Shown here piece by piece: positions 22,701 to 35,501 of a DNA stretch of 64,000 bases. The translations under genes were made by a program, and so were the position numbers. The notes beneath the pieces were generated by a model, which saw only the letters and a list, made by a program, of their open reading frames with translations, searched no databases and had not been told where the DNA came from. Position 1 is the stretch's first letter. Every line of letters starts with the position of its first letter. Source of the stretch: Heterobilharzia americana (lineage: Eukaryota > Platyhelminthes > Trematoda > Strigeidida > Schistosomatidae); NCBI GenBank assembly GCA_944470555.2, contig OX104130.1:45603491-45667490 (forward strand). The letters run 5' to 3'.

Positions 22701-25055
22701 ACGTATAGCCAACTTGTGTTAGCCCCTAGTGTAAACTACTTTGAAACCAATAAATACGTACAAACCTCCAAATGAATAATAACTAATTGTTTATTCATAC
22801 TTAAGGCACAAAAAGTATAATAAGAAGTCATGGTAGATATTCAATCCTTTGTATTAAGTGTTCTCTAATTCATTGCTTTAATTTGAGTTCAGTGATGAAC
22901 GAGACGAAGATAAGGGAAAAATAATGCAGTACTTAACCCTACTTCATCAGTCAAGCATATTTTAATTCATAGTAAAACCGTCTATTTCTCTGTGATCTGA
23001 AGCTTGTTAGCTAGTTATGTAACTGAAAAAAGCTTGTAACTGCAGAATATGTCCATTTTATGCGTGTATAATATTTAGTGATCTGTTTGTATGTTCACCA
23101 ATACTCAGTGGTAAAACGTTATTACTCGCTATTATAACTTTTGACTGGTGATCGTTTACTGGTTTATTTCTCATAGTAAAGGCCTATAAAGCCATCGTCA
23201 TAAATAACCGTTCATACAAGCTTGCATGAAGTTTAGACTGGCTGCTTGGGTTCCGCCTCAGATTTCTAAGGATTTATTTATATCACTCTAGAGCTTTTTA
23301 TAGTTGGTCGAATCTTGCTATCAGAATGAAAGCATTACTATTTTAATTAGAATTATATTTTAAATGAAAAGTTCACTTCAAATAATTGTAATCAATAAAA
23401 TACTTTAAAATCATTCATTTGAAAATATCTAGACATGCAAACTCTTAGGAAAAGGAAATGTAATCTTTCACTGATTCTAATCCACTTATTTTGATAACTA
23501 ATTAAAAGGATTTTTACATAAGAGAATGAAATAAGATAAACTGGTGCATTCAGAAGTCTCATTGTAAAATAGATTCTTATTCTCACTGAAAGGATATATG
23601 AAAGAGGTGGTTGAAGCTAAAGAAATGGTATTTAATTTCAAGCTGCGTGTTCAGATATTAAAGGTCAGTGGTCATTCAGGTGGTTATAGAGTCACTTGTC
23701 AGGCTTTTCCGGTCATTTACTTTCTTCAACTTTTGGGGAAGCCTAGGATACAATTGTACGTCAGATTATTCCATTTAATATAGCAAACGGGTATTCATTA
23801 CTATTAACTACTTACATATTGTAACACTGGAACATAGTGCTCAAATTCAATCGAATTAGATATACGGTAAGGAATCAGATACATTGTATTCACTGGTGAC
23901 AGTCAAAATACTAAGACTTCAGGTCAACCAGGTACAAAAAAATATGCATCAACATGAATCCTGAAAACGGTCAAAGAGTGCCCTTGAGTTTACTAACGTC
24001 CTTCAGAAAAGAAATAGATTTTATGAACTTAATTTGACCTCCCAGAAGTGATCAATAAGTTTTCACTAAACATTTACTCAAATAAATCCAATAAATAGAG
24101 AGGTGAAGAAACCTGTTCTCAGTACTTATTATCTTACGGAAATCAAACATTTTGCTTAAACGCCTAGATCATTTTTGTTTAAGGAGAGTGTATGCAGTGT
24201 CCAAATAACGAAGTAAATCGTTAGATTTTTACAATGCATTATTGCCCTACTGAAGGTGACTGATGCTTTAACTGAAATATTTGTGTGAGAGTTACTATAT
24301 ACATATAAGTTGCTTTCTGTTAAAGTCACATATCAGAAACGCTTTATTCATTTTTAATTTTAGTGTTTCCATTTGACTTAATTTGCTGATAAAGTTGAGT
24401 GAAAAACTGATGAATCTATATTTCTCACAAATAATCTCTTCAGTGGTCAGCAAAAAAGTGTCTCCAACACATATATATGACAATATATAACCTACTTAGG
24501 TTTTACGTCATTGTAAGTTACAATTTTTAGTTGCACAGTTGGTGAGATTACTGAAGTCATCAACTGCATTTCAGATTTACAGAACAGTAAAGCTGGATGA
24601 TTCACCACCTAAGTGTACATTTGTTTTCCATTCAGTCTAGCTTGATTTTAGTTCTCATTATAATTTTTAAACAGTCACTAAATTGAACGTCGTATATGGT
24701 ACTTAAGTAAAAAAGAATTCTCATTGTCAGCAAATTACCTATTTTGTTGCGTAGCTGCCCATACAATTATGTATTTATGTCGTTAATCCCAGTGTCTATA
24801 TACCATATATCATTTATTATTTAAAACAACTAGTTAGTGGAATGTAATTAGTTTTATTTCTACTTCCCTCTGCAATGAACAGGCTTGGCATATTACAGAA
24901 GCTTGCGCTGGTGAACAAAGTTTTATTTTAAAATTCTGCAAACTGCGTTATTCTGCGTTGACAAGAAATTGGCGCAATGTACTTGATCCTATCTAGTTGT
25001 AGATTTAATATGTAACTTATTTATGTTGCTATTTATCGGCTAAAAGTGTAATACA
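22701..25055. other. no gene recognised
   Basis: AT-rich sequence with short frames (such as 23,598-23,783 +), none with a recognisable domain. Confidence 0.4.
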
Positions 25056-25059
25056 GTAA

Positions 25060-25205
25060 ACATATCATGCCCAGTTTTCGACTCATCACCCGGATGCATT
25101 TGCACGTTAGTGCGTGACCATCCCCCAGAGACTCGAACCCATGACTTATCGCGTCATCAAGAAAGCCATGCCACTAATAGCGGAGCAAACTGATAATCGA
25201 AATTA
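25060..25205 (-). mobile_element. decayed tRNA-like SINE with hammerhead remnant
   Basis: On the - strand: A-box-like TTAGTGGCATGGC (25,177-25,165), B-box ATGGGTTCGAGTC (25,143-25,131), then GGGTGATGAGTCGAAAACTGGG (25,093-25,072) in which the hammerhead has lost most of stem II and its loop. It ends about 35 bp outside the outer edge of the left arm of the large inverted repeat. Confidence 0.65.
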
Positions 25206-25392
25206 GCATTCGATAGGTGTACTTCGGAGGCGGAAACCAGACAGATTCTACAAATTTTTCAGTGTTTAAAATCAGTATTTTCATTTAAATGACTTAACTA
25301 CACGCACATTATCAAAGTGCTTTTCCCCTAAGTGGATAGATGTTGATAGGAAATAAGATTACTGTTGTTTACTTTTCTGCACAAAAATATAC

Positions 25393-25524
25393 CTGAACTT
25401 CAGCATATTCAAGAGCCTCAAATACATCGGCTTCAGAAATATCGTCAAGTATTTTTAGCCGCCGTCGACTACTCTCTATTAGTAACAGTTGGTGATCCAC
25501 CTTTTGTTTATTTTCAATGAGTAT
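25393..25524 (-). CDS. candidate host exon (left-arm copy)
   Basis: Mirror of the candidate exon at 47,925-48,056: 44 codons, flanked by AG upstream and GT downstream on the - strand. See that entry for the reading. Being an inverted copy separated from the rest of any gene, it would be a truncated duplicate. Confidence 0.35.
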
Positions 25525-26925
25525 CTAAACACTATTCACCAAATCCTGATTAATACGATTACCACCTTTCTTACTCCCAATCACCACCACTCTTGCACGT
25601 TTAACTGGAATGAAACTGTATGATTTACTGAATATTTCAGCCGAATGTATTATGTACATTACAGTAAATGACATACACTTCAGCTATCCTTTCTTCTGGA
25701 TCTTTCTAGGCTTATGTGTTGACTGTGCCATTCAACAATGTACTTGAATGCCTGTTCTGCCTTCCCTTCGCTCTAACAGCACTCGCATGGTGTTGGCAAC
25801 TAGAGAACACAGCTGGAGGACTCGAGTCCAAATGCCTCAAGATCTATATAACGAGCACTTTGCCAAAAATATAAACTTTACGTATCCCGTTTTCATGCTG
25901 TTTTCCTACTGATATCTTACACTAATATGCTCAATCCAGTTGATTTGAAATACTTTTCACTGTGAGATAAAAATGTATGCTTACAGTGTTGGTAAGAACA
26001 AAACTTCCATAAAGTATTGAGGTCCGAGGTAATGGTTAGTAAATACTCACATTATGAAGTAGTATGTCACGTTGAACTTGAGGGATTTATTTTAAGGTAA
26101 AATGTAAATCACTGTGTAACAAACGATGTGTCGTATATCGTATGCCCTTACTTTTTCTTTGATCACCTGCTGAAGTGCCAGTGCTCACTTTTCCACTTCC
26201 TTTTCCATTTACGGAAAGGCACTAAAGCAGTGACTGCTACATTTTTTGACACTTCATCTTCATGCTTACAAACTTTTTAAATCTGTGACATTCACACTTT
26301 GGTGCACTTTTTCTATATTCTCTATACGCTCAAGTGAGTATGTAATAAGTTTTTCAGTTTGATTTGTCTAATGGTCATTTCGTACTGTTAACTCATACTT
26401 CCAACCAACCAGAAACAATTGGGTATATGATTTGAATCATATTTCCTCCAAAGACCACAGGTTTATTATCTATACGATTAGACAAATCGGGACTTTCGCC
26501 ATTTCCATTTATAGCACAAACCATTGTTGAACTTATTCAGGTGTCAATACAGCTTAATTTGAACACATAGTAAAACGATAACTAACAAAAATGAGAGACA
26601 TTATTTCGCATCAGTACTTTTTGTTAAACAATAACAGTGCAACAAACTGATTTTAGACAATTTTTGCAGAAAAAATATTTTATTCCGTTAGATAAAGCAA
26701 GTTTGAAAGTTCTGAGTCCATTCACTTGGGTAGGTATGTTGGGATGCAACTATTGTAGAATATAATCGAGTGTTTGAAATTCAAAAGTTTATTTCTCATG
26801 ATAAGTAATAATCAGACAAAATAGGTTTTGTACATTGTATATTGTTACGTTTGTGTCATTTATTAGACTAAACTATTGAAAAGATCATTGATAATTATCG
26901 TTTTATCAGGAGGATTATTTCAATT
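25525..26925. other. arm sequence without recognised gene
   Basis: On the - strand 26,250-26,155 stays open for about 33 codons, ends at AGCAG|GTGATC and might be another exon of the same host gene, but its phase does not join the candidate exon at 25,524 without a stop. Nothing else was recognised. Confidence 0.3.
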
Positions 26926-26929
26926 GTTT

Positions 26930-27225
26930 ATGTGTTCTCTGAGCTGAATGGTTAAATTGTGAGGCTATTTTTGTCATCCTAGACAACTTCATCAGCACAA
27001 ACTTTAGAAAGTGAGCTGTAGGAGTTTCTCAACAAGTGGCTTAGTAGCTTGTTCTAATGATATTGCGTGTGATTGGTTGTTGCTGATAAAATCATGTTGT
27101 TGTCTCCATACATACTTCGATTGGTTGTCCGGCCGAAATGAACTATGACCTTCTTTTATTTATTGAATTTCTTAATGGTTGGCAGGTTGGATCAATGTTA
27201 AAATGTCTGTCGTAGTGCCCTAACT
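26930..27225 (-). pseudogene. PLE C-terminal tail and 3' flank remnant (left arm)
   Basis: On the - strand, CCAACCATTAAGAAA, GGACAACCAATCG, GAACAAGCTACTAA and CAGCTCAGAGAACACA follow in the same order as in the 373-bp tail arms at 6.4 and 7.4 kb. It is a diverged copy of the same PLE 3' end, without the GIY-YIG part. Mirror at 46,224-46,519. Confidence 0.65.
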
Positions 27226-27309
27226 GCCTATTCAATAACACTTTGTCTTTTGAACCAATGGGTACTAAATGTTAGTCTCAGTAGGAACAACATCACTAAC
27301 TTAGGTGCA

Positions 27310-27372
27310 GGTAACTCCAGCTGATGAGTCTTTAATGGGATATTAAGCACTATGCATTCCACTGTTAGCCGT
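27310..27372 (+). ncRNA. decayed hammerhead ribozyme (left arm)
   Basis: CTCCAGCTGATGAGTC (27,314-27,329) keeps stem I 5' and a perfect CTGATGAG core. The GAAA core has become TTAA and the 3' part is reduced to TGCATTCCACTGTTAGCC. The flanks (GGAACAACATCACT, CCACTGTTAGCC) match those around the 57.57-kb hammerhead, so both come from one family. It should not cleave. Mirror at 46,077-46,139 (-). Confidence 0.65.
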
Positions 27373-27935
27373 TTCCAAATACGTCGGAGTACAGAACTAG
27401 CAATTGGTAGGATCAGTAGCATTTTTAAAGGAGCTTTCCAACTTATCTATTTGCTGTGCATCTTGGTTTTTGAGTTTTATCGTTTTGTTGGATTGTATTT
27501 TGACTTTAATTCCCACAATGTTTTGTTAATAAAGAATAATGCTGGTTTGCAGTGTTATCCAGAGCTCACTTGTCATCCTACATATAACCCTTGTACTGGA
27601 GGTGGATGCATGCTTTTTTGGGAGGATTTCGTGCACTCGATACAACTTTCTGCTTGTGATCACATTTCAACAAAACAACAGGAAGTAATTTATGTGGAAT
27701 GTGTGGTGTATTCATGCAATAAATTTCGAACCATCTGGCCATACATACATATCATGTATACTTTTAGGAAGTGCAAAGAAGGATAAGTCAGTAAACTAAT
27801 CCATATAACACAGGATTGTATTGTTATTTTAGCCTAGAAGAAAAAGATAATACTTACCACCACCAATTAAAAGCTAAGAATCAAGAATGGTGTGATATAA
27901 CAACAAATTGTTTTTGGAGTACCACTTCAGTATTT
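27373..27935. other. arm sequence with an open frame of unknown nature
   Basis: A 144-codon frame (27,352-27,786, +) overlaps the hammerhead remnant. It shows no domain I recognise and starts inside repeat sequence, so it is probably not a gene. Confidence 0.3.
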
Positions 27936-27939
27936 TATT

Positions 27940-28150
27940 AGAAATGTCACACAGTGAAACAATATTATTTACTGGATAACGTTACGGACGCAATTTGTTG
28001 TTCATATTCATATCAGGTAAATCCACAATTTCGAGACAGAGTTTATATATCCCTAATTTTCTCTCCTTTGTGACAAGAATAGTAGAATTTTCCGTATATC
28101 TGGGACAGGTGCAGGATCATTTCTACTGCGTGTATTTAGTGTTGGTTCTG
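27940..28150 (-). mobile_element. PLE 3' region remnant (left arm)
   Basis: On the - strand, ATGAACAACAAATTGCGTCC, GTAACGTTATCCAGTAAATA and TTTCACTGTGTGACA match the ends of the 14.8-kb PLE (GAAACGTCATCAGGTAAATA, ATCACTGTGTGTCA). Upstream text to about 28,150 also matches the 14.9-15.06-kb region in order. No coding part is attached. Confidence 0.65.
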
Positions 28151-28439
28151 TAAACAAAGATTAGCGGCCTGCTTGAATATCTGGGCTACTAAATTTTCCA
28201 TCTGACATACTGCATCAAATTCTCAACAGATTTTTTCGTTTTAATCATTCTATTATGTTCTCCGATCTCATTATGTGTTCACACACATTTTTAAAAAGCT
28301 TACAGCCTTCTACGATACCAGTATGAATTAAGATGAGGTAAAAGCATCACGACGGTTGGTCACGTGGTTTCAAGCGAATAACTGTATCTCAAATGAATCT
28401 GCCTAAAATTATAAGCATGAACTGCAGGTCACTGTAGGG

Positions 28440-31022
28440 AAAATTAGATTACTTACAATCTCTTTTATCCTCCGATGCATACCGTAATACTGGAGTAATT
28501 GCACAAGAAAATTGGTTACATGAACTTTATGATGACAATTTGGTCTCCCTGAATAATTTCAAAATTTTCCATCAGCATCGATGTAGCTCTACTGAGAATA
28601 GTGGAGGTGGAGTAGATACCTTCATCAATACCTTTTGGTGCATTTCGAGTTACATATGCTTCAAATTCTTTAATGACCACATAGATTGCATCACTGTAAA
28701 GTGCTGCCGAAAACATTTGAACAAATATCGCTTTATTTATATCACACATTTTTATGTGACGCCTGATTGCAGTTTATCCAAACTATGCAAATTCTCTGAT
28801 ATATTCACGGAATTCGCCCCTATACTCTGTGGTCCCTGTAGATATTATGTGGTGACTTCAATTCTTGTGACTTAAGCTTTCTCAAAACTCTTGGTTATTA
28901 AAACCTTGTTGACTTCAAAACACGTCAGCATGCAACACAAGACTTGGTACTCGTGAATTATACTGATATATACGAAACTCTAAAGAGATCCCCACTGCTC
29001 AGCTCAGATCACTGCATTATAAGCGTTTTGCCCGAAATATATAGCAAGCTACACAAAACATCCTTCACACATGAGAATATTGTACATAGAAACTATTCAC
29101 TTGGTAATATACTTCATCAAAGGCTCTTTTAGTATGTGGAAAATTTCTGAAGACCTCACTGGTAGTAAACACCTTAGTAAAGAAGCGCGTGTCAACGTCT
29201 GTACCTTGAACAAATCGTTCATACGTCAACCCACTTGTTCGATCATGGTTTGCCTACCTATATCCAATGAAGAAAGTTGTCCAGAGTTCCCCACTAGAAA
29301 TACTTTCATCAAATGTCTCAAATCTATGAACTCTTCTCATATCTAAGGTCCTGATGGTATGTCAAGCTTCGTATCCACGAGGTGTGTTGATATTTTATGC
29401 TATCCATTAGCTAACATGTTCAATAGATCGTTTTTAAAAAACACCATACCAGCTGCCTGGAGAGATATTAAAATAGTCCCCGTACCTAAGTCTAGGACTT
29501 CAGGCACATGTACAAAATTCCGTCTGGTTGCAGTTACCTTTCAGTTCTTCGAAATGGTGAAGTAGCTAATAAAAGCTGTGCTGGACCCCTCACTTAAGGC
29601 TTTCGGAGACCCTAATTAATTTGCATATAAAAGCAGAAGCAGCACTTTGGGTACCACCATTTTTTTATATCACGACACTGCCTATAGCATTGATGAAGAT
29701 GCCAAGGATGTTAGGTGTGCTTTTTTAGGCTGTGCTTCGGCATTTGATTCTATCCCGAGACCTCTTTTGCTGGACAGGCTAACCGAGGACGAATACTGAG
29801 TCCTGGCCAGTCAGCTGGCTGGATTACTATTTCTCTGATAGGAAACAACATACTGTTCACAGAGAGAAGCGCTCCACCTCACTGCTTACTGTGACTGGAG
29901 TTCACCATGGAGCTATTCTTTTCCATGTCCCTTCTCATTCTTCCTGCACTACCTACGATCTTTGGCTGGCATAGATTTCATTAAATATGCTTATGACCTA
30001 ACAGTTTCTATACCTATCTCCTCTTTAGCAGATTGCTCCCAACTGAATGATTTCTTATGTAATATTAGACGATGGTCCTCCGAGAGTGGTTTTATACTTA
30101 ATTCTTCAAAATGTCAGACCGCGAACTTTAGTTTTAGACGTGAATATAACTTATGTAAACTTCTTAGTTCTCATGATTCCTATTCTATTGATACTTGCGT
30201 ACTGGAGAATGTTACAAATGTGATTTATTTTAGTGTTTGTTTTTCTTCGGACCTTTCCTGGTCTTATCGTATCTCACTAATTTCCCAAAAAATTTTCCGC
30301 CCAAGTTTTTATATTAGGAAGCTGAGAGTATCTGGTATTTTTCAGCCTCTCCTCTTATGTTTTACAAACTCCTGCATCTTGCCTGTCCGCCTCTATCGCT
30401 CCCCTTTATTTTTTCCTGGGTTGCTGAATACACACTATGCTACATTGAGTAGAGCTTTGAAGATTGTCAGTTGAACTAGTGGTGTCCCTCTTAACCTTCT
30501 AGTTAAAACTGCTGTGGACGAACATATTAACTCATGTAAACATCCGGCAGGAGTTATTTTATCAGATGACCAGCATCCTTTTCACTGGAAGCTCTCTACG
30601 CGTCGGTCATATAGAAAGACAAAGAGGAAGTACATAAGACTCTATGGACGTACTAAAAATATAAAACCCCTACGATGCCATATTTAGCTCATCTGCTGTG
30701 TGATGAAGAAAGTATTAGAAATGAACTAACTAATCAATTTCTGCTTTTGAAAGCAAACTGATTGAAGATGAGCGTGTTACTTTTTACGTATTATGAATCT
30801 AATTGCTAACCTGATTGTCTGCTTAAATTGACTGTTCATTTTGAAGAAAGTTGTAAATACAGCGAATATTCTTATCTTTCTTCATGTAATTTCTACTTAT
30901 TTCATTTTACTACAAATACATATACACTGTCTTGATCCGACTGATGCTGTATGACATTCTGAAAATTCTGTAGAGTATTCCAAAAATTGCTTTCAGAATA
31001 AAGTCATCATTACTTTTTTTTA
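28440..31022 (+). mobile_element. CR1/Jockey-like LINE, 5'-truncated (left arm)
   Basis: A non-LTR element in broken frames: the end of an endonuclease domain (SLSKLCKFSDIFTEFAPIL, then VLVNYTDIYETL and LLSSDHCIISVLP), then reverse transcriptase (GPDGMSSFVS, LANMFNRSFLKNTIPAAWRD, KIVPVPKS at 29,350-29,510). The palm motif follows as FIKYAYDLTVSIPI near 29,970, where the catalytic YADD is YAYD. The RT C-terminus (LNDFLCNIRRWSSESGF, ILNSSKCQT) runs to 30,474 and a further tail to about 30,760. It ends with AATAAAGTCATCATTAC and eight Ts. Several stops and the lost Asp mean it is dead. Mirror at 42,427-45,009. Confidence 0.8.
29962..30474 (+). pseudogene. LINE reverse transcriptase C-terminal half (left arm)
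   Basis: The longest open piece of the element, 170 codons. It starts at the palm motif with the second catalytic position changed (YAYD), continues through SSKCQT and SDLSWSYRISLIS (family: DLxWSxHI), then LCFTNSCILPVRLYRSP and LSRALKIVS, where it stops. Family length would continue about 70 residues further; the rest follows out of frame. Confidence 0.8.
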
Positions 31023-31079
31023 AAAGATTCGGCTAGTTTTTAATGCTATGGCTCTATCCCACCCTTGTGTGTGATTGTG

Positions 31080-32600
31080 TTTAATGGTATGCAGAGCAAT
31101 AGCCAAGCTTTTTCCTAAATTTCTTATGTTAATGGGTTTTGCTAACCTTGATTTAGCTACGTTTTGTATTCTGTTAATCTAATTGACCCTGGCCGACTAC
31201 TTTGACCTATGAATTTCACCTCGTAATCACCGCAAGAGATTTGGTAAACCAAGTTATTTTGCTTAATTGCATCGATAAATCTAAACTACACGGCTTATTT
31301 CTAAGCCAGTTTGTTGGTTTAAATGTCACTTCAATCCCAGCCTTATTGAGAATTTTTCGTAATGCCTCTGAGGTGCCTACCTTGTAAAATAACACAGTGG
31401 AGCCCTTGAATACTCTCTCTCAACTCTGTCACCATTATTGCCATCATTATTACTATTATTAGTATAATTATTATTATTAACACCTGTGTTACTACTAACT
31501 CTACTGCTAATATATTTCTTTCGATTTCTCATTAATTTATTTGTAAATTTATTTGGATAATTATTTAGACGTTAGGCGTTCTAGACATGTCTTATTTGTT
31601 TTAGATTTTCTGTACTTCTAGTAAGCTTTTTCGCTCAATCACTTACGCATTTAACTAAGATGGGGTGAGATTATTTGAAGTCTCAGTAGCGATTCAAATA
31701 GGAAGGTTTCCTGCAGACACCAGTCTCTAAACTCCTATCTGTTCTCATTAAATCTTGCACTCCAGCATTGCCAGCTAACCTTCGTCACTTCCTAAGTCAC
31801 AGGTAAATTGTATGGGATTCACTATTGAACTTATGTGTGCCAAAAACTTTTGATATGTTCCCATTTCACTGCTGTAGACGTGTCATCTGTATATATGAAC
31901 CATGTCCTTAGAGTAGGACTGAATGTTTGAGTTTAAGGATTTGTCCTGGTGCGAACTTGACAGATGCAAAGACCAATCACTAATTATTCGGATTTGTTTT
32001 ATACCCACAAATACGAGATCAAGGAACAATACAACAGCGTAGTTGGATATAGTATAGTATATAGTATATTTGGGTGGTTGTGTCGAGATATCGATGTGTT
32101 CCAACTGGCTGGCTAGAGAGTGGAATACGAGCAGTGCAACGTGACACGACAGCGTGCCAAGTGGCGAGGATGCTTGACTGGATGCCTTCGGCCTAGAGAG
32201 TCCAGTTAAACTATCAAGGTTAGCATTAATCTTGAATCTCATCAAACCCTAGGCTATTTATTTTGGGGGAAAGTGTAACGCTACTGAGTGATTATTCATT
32301 CTCAACCATCTATAAATATGTCTACGACGATAGGTGATGTTAGTGATCCCATGAGAACCCCTTCGGTTTGTTTATTTGAAAACTTGGAAAATGTAGATGT
32401 TAGACACAATCGTACTCCTGGTATGATTTCCTAGATCAGCATCTCAGTTCCATGCGTAAGCTCATTTTCATCCAGAAGACCATTTTAACTGCCTCTGGAG
32501 CCACGTCGACGGGTATATTCGGGTAAAAACTAGTTAAGTCAAAAGCAAAAATTTTCTCACCGTCGTCGATTAGTAAAATATTTAATATCTGCCGGAAGAC
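31080..32600 (-). pseudogene. Penelope-like element: RT and GIY-YIG remnant (left arm)
   Basis: On the - strand from 32,590: ILLIDDGEKIFAFDLTSFYP and NIPVDVAPEAV (palm motif A region), then KPKGVLMGSLTSPIV and VDIFIDG in shifting frames (PLE GxxMGSPxSPIxADIF). Next come remnants of the xVDDTF region, HISSIVNPIQFTCDLGS and ETGVCRKPSYLNRY (family TxVYRKPTHTDRY). After a gap come IEVTFKPTNWL, IKQNNLVYQISCGDYE and KFIGQSSRPGS, ending near 31,172. This RT-then-GIY-YIG order defines PLEs. Stops and frameshifts are many, and the N-terminus and start are missing. Mirror at 40,849-42,369. Confidence 0.8.
31436..31486. repeat. (ATT)n/(TTA)n microsatellite inside the PLE remnant
   Basis: Imperfect ATT run. 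The mirror copy in the right arm (41,963-42,013) has exactly the same length and interruptions. Confidence 0.9.
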
Positions 32601-32779
32601 ATATGAATTTGTAAGTCGAGATTTTGAATGATTTATTATAGTTTCACTATATGAGAACTCTAAAGAATAGACTAGAATTGAATAACAAGATATTAGGGAT
32701 CAAACTGTAATAAAATATTACAGAACTATATATAGAAAGAGTCCAAAAATTTTTCACAGTTGGAAATTCATTGAATCTA

Positions 32780-35501
32780 AGAATAAGTTATCAATGTTTG
32801 CAGAGTTTCGTGCAATCAACCGTTTGATTACTGGAGGCAGTGTGTACAAATACAAGGATATTCACAAAACGACATGGATTACACCAGATAGACACACTAA
32901 AAATCAGATCGACTTCACTTCAATTTGAAGAAAGTGGGACGCAGCATACTGGACTGAAGACCAAGAAGAGAAGTAGATATAGGTTCGGCCCATCAGAATA
33001 TCTAGTGAAAGCAACCCTTAAAATCAAGTTGAAACCCTTCAAAGAAGCTGGTGATGATACACCACAGTTGAAGTTCAACACCCAGAACAGAAAGTGAAGG
33101 ATAAAACTACAAAGGGCATCTTCACGTCAGACAGCCATCAGGAAAAATGGGAGACATTGGGCAACATCCAAGAGGAAACCTGAGTGGAAGAACACTGGAA
33201 CTCTGTGAAAGAGACGCAGGACAAAACCTGCATAACCGTATTAGGAAGAAAGAAGAGGAAGCAAGACAAGGAATGGATCTCGACGGATACATGTTAGCTG
33301 GTAGGGGAGGGAAAGGAAGATGATGAAGCAGAAGATGAACAAGTGCAGTACAGTGCAGTGCAGGGATGAACAGCGAAAAGAGGAGCTGAACACAACCTAT
33401 AAAAGACTACACTGGACAAAGAAGTGAAGGAGAGTGCGCGGAATGACAAAAGATACTTCTGCGACACACTGACAAGTGAAGCAGAACATGCTGTAGGCTG
33501 ATAGGAGAGACATGACAACACTATATCAAATAACCAGGTTACCATCTGGGAGGGAAGAGGTCAACGCAGATGAAACCAGTGAGAGATAGTGAAGGAAAGC
33601 TAGTTGGCAAGAAGGAGAAAGGAAGAAAATGATGGGCTGGTCACTTCAAAAAACGCTTCAATCGATCACCACCACCATCTGCAACTCGTCCACAGTACTA
33701 CAAACAGCCCAGACACAGAATTACCAGTGAACACAAGACCTCCGAGAAAAGCAGAAGTGAAGTCGTAAACGCCATAAAGTTGCTGAAATCCGAGAGAGCA
33801 GCAGCACCAGATGGAATTCCTCCAGAAGCACTGAAAACAGACGCAGAAACAACAGCAGACATGCTCATATCACTCACTATTGCAGAAGGTTAGGAAGGAA
33901 GGAAGGAAGGAAAGGTGACTGGCCATTGATTGGAAGAAGAAGGGCTACCATGTCCAACTACCAACCAAGGTTGGGCGACCTCAGTGTTTGCAGGAAGTGG
34001 GGAGCGGAATCATGCTGCATCCCTGTCCACCCCAAGCAAGCAAAATAAGCCGCATCATCCTGGAGAGACTGAAAGATGCCCTGGAATATGCTGGTTGGTT
34101 GGTTGGCTGGCCGGCTTCAGGAAGAACAAATCATGTGTGGATCAAATTGCAACGCCACGCTACACAACATCATAGAACACAGCACAGAATGGCAGTCAAC
34201 TCTTCATCTCATCTCAACTTCATCGATTTGGAAGAGGCCTTCGACAGAGTCGACTCAGCAGTAATTTGCCAGGCAGCTGGTTCAGCACAACAATCTCACT
34301 GCCACAAACCTTTATCAACCTCATTCAACAACTAGCTATATGACGACGCTACGTGCCAAGTGATTCACAACACAACGGAGAGCCCAATGATGCCTTTGAA
34401 GTGAAGACAGGAAGGAGTAAGATAAGGTTGCCACCTACTATCACTGATGATCTTGCTGATTGTGGTCGACTGGACTGGACTGGACCATGCAGCAAACGGT
34501 GAGCAGTGAGAAGAGGGGCATTCGCAGGCAGGACCGATGAGAAGAGCCTAGAAAATTTAGATTTCACAGATGACCTATGTGCAATGCAAAATGTTGTACA
34601 AACTGGAAGATCCACAAGCGAAAACCAACAAGTTGAGAGAAGAGGCGAGGCGAGGTGAGGTGGGGCAGGGTAGGGCAGTGCAGGTCAGGGCAGCGAAGAC
34701 GGGACTTGCCTCAGGTGAACGCAGAGAAGACAGAGGTAGAGGTGGTGAAGGTACCCAGCCAACAACAACAACAACAACAAGAAGCACCAATCACCATGAA
34801 CCGGAGAAATCTAAAGGAAGTTTTCTGTTCCACCTACTTGGGCAGGGCAGCATCGTTCCAACTGCAGATAGCTGCACAGATGAGGAAGTCAAACGCAGCC
34901 AGGATCGAAACACAGCAAGACAGGCCTTCCTTGATTAATCTGAAATCAGTGTGGAGGTCTACTGCAATGCACTCCACTGCACTGCACTCAGCATAAACCG
35001 TGAACAACATCTGGATTTTCAACAGTAATAATAATGTCAGGTCAGTGTTCCTATGTGATGCTTGAGAGAGTTGGCGTGTTACGAAAAGCATATATCCAAC
35101 AAACTACAGACACTCATCAACAACCGTTGCTTGCACTCATTCCATACTGAAGATCAGATGGCCAGAATAACAAGAATAAGCAACAAGGAACTCTGTGAAT
35201 GAACCAACCAAGAACCAATCGCCTAACAAATATGCAGAGGAAGAGAGTGGAGGTGGATTGGATTGGATTGGTCATACACTGTGAAGACGGTTTGGGGAGA
35301 TGATGCGTCAGGCTAGGCTGTCTAGTGGAATGCAAATGGGAAACGACGATTTGAGTGTCCGAGGATGATATTTGTGGGTGGGTGGGGTTGTGTGAGGAAG
35401 AAATGAAAGTTTGTGAGCAGTTGTGGAGTCAGGTTGAAAGGACTGCAGAGAACAGAATGCTATGGAGATGTTCTAGTGAAGCCCTTTGTTTCACTTGGAA
35501 C
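32780..35501 (+). mobile_element. RTE-clade LINE, 5'-truncated (left arm)
   Basis: Starts inside the endonuclease (homologous to 17,325 of the 16.6-kb copy) and runs through the RT and C-terminus, all in broken frames: DLEEAFDRVDS near 34,230, DFTDDLCAM near 34,562, STYLGRAASF near 34,830, and the C-terminal block to 35,490. It shares the FTDD change with the 16.6-kb copy and is almost identical to it over 34,110-34,640, but only about 80% similar further 5'. It ends at GGAACCCA, lacking the GGGACAAATA present in the other copies. (GGAA)n at 33,893 and (GGTT)n at 34,093 are expansions inside it. Confidence 0.85.

Larger units (their letters stand above)
25240..35501. repeat. left arm of 10,262-bp inverted repeat
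   Basis: Every block compared is the exact reverse complement of 37,948-48,209 under x -> 73,449 - x. This includes the trinucleotide run at 31.44 kb and an 8-base T run at 31.02 kb, and I found no indel. Outer edge: GACAGATTC at 25,240 matches, bases outside do not. Inner edge: the match stops at 35,501, inside the 3' terminus of an RTE element. Very recent duplication, ongoing conversion or an assembly or amplification artefact could explain such identity. Confidence 0.97.

Noticed and set aside
28540..28875. A 111-codon frame as an independent gene
   Set aside because: Its C-terminal half matches the endonuclease end of the CR1-like LINE, in line with the RT that follows.
31883..32245. 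A 120-codon open frame on the - strand (mirror 41,204-41,566)
   Set aside because: Sits within the PLE remnant between RT pieces and shows no domain; its duplication simply reflects the inverted repeat.
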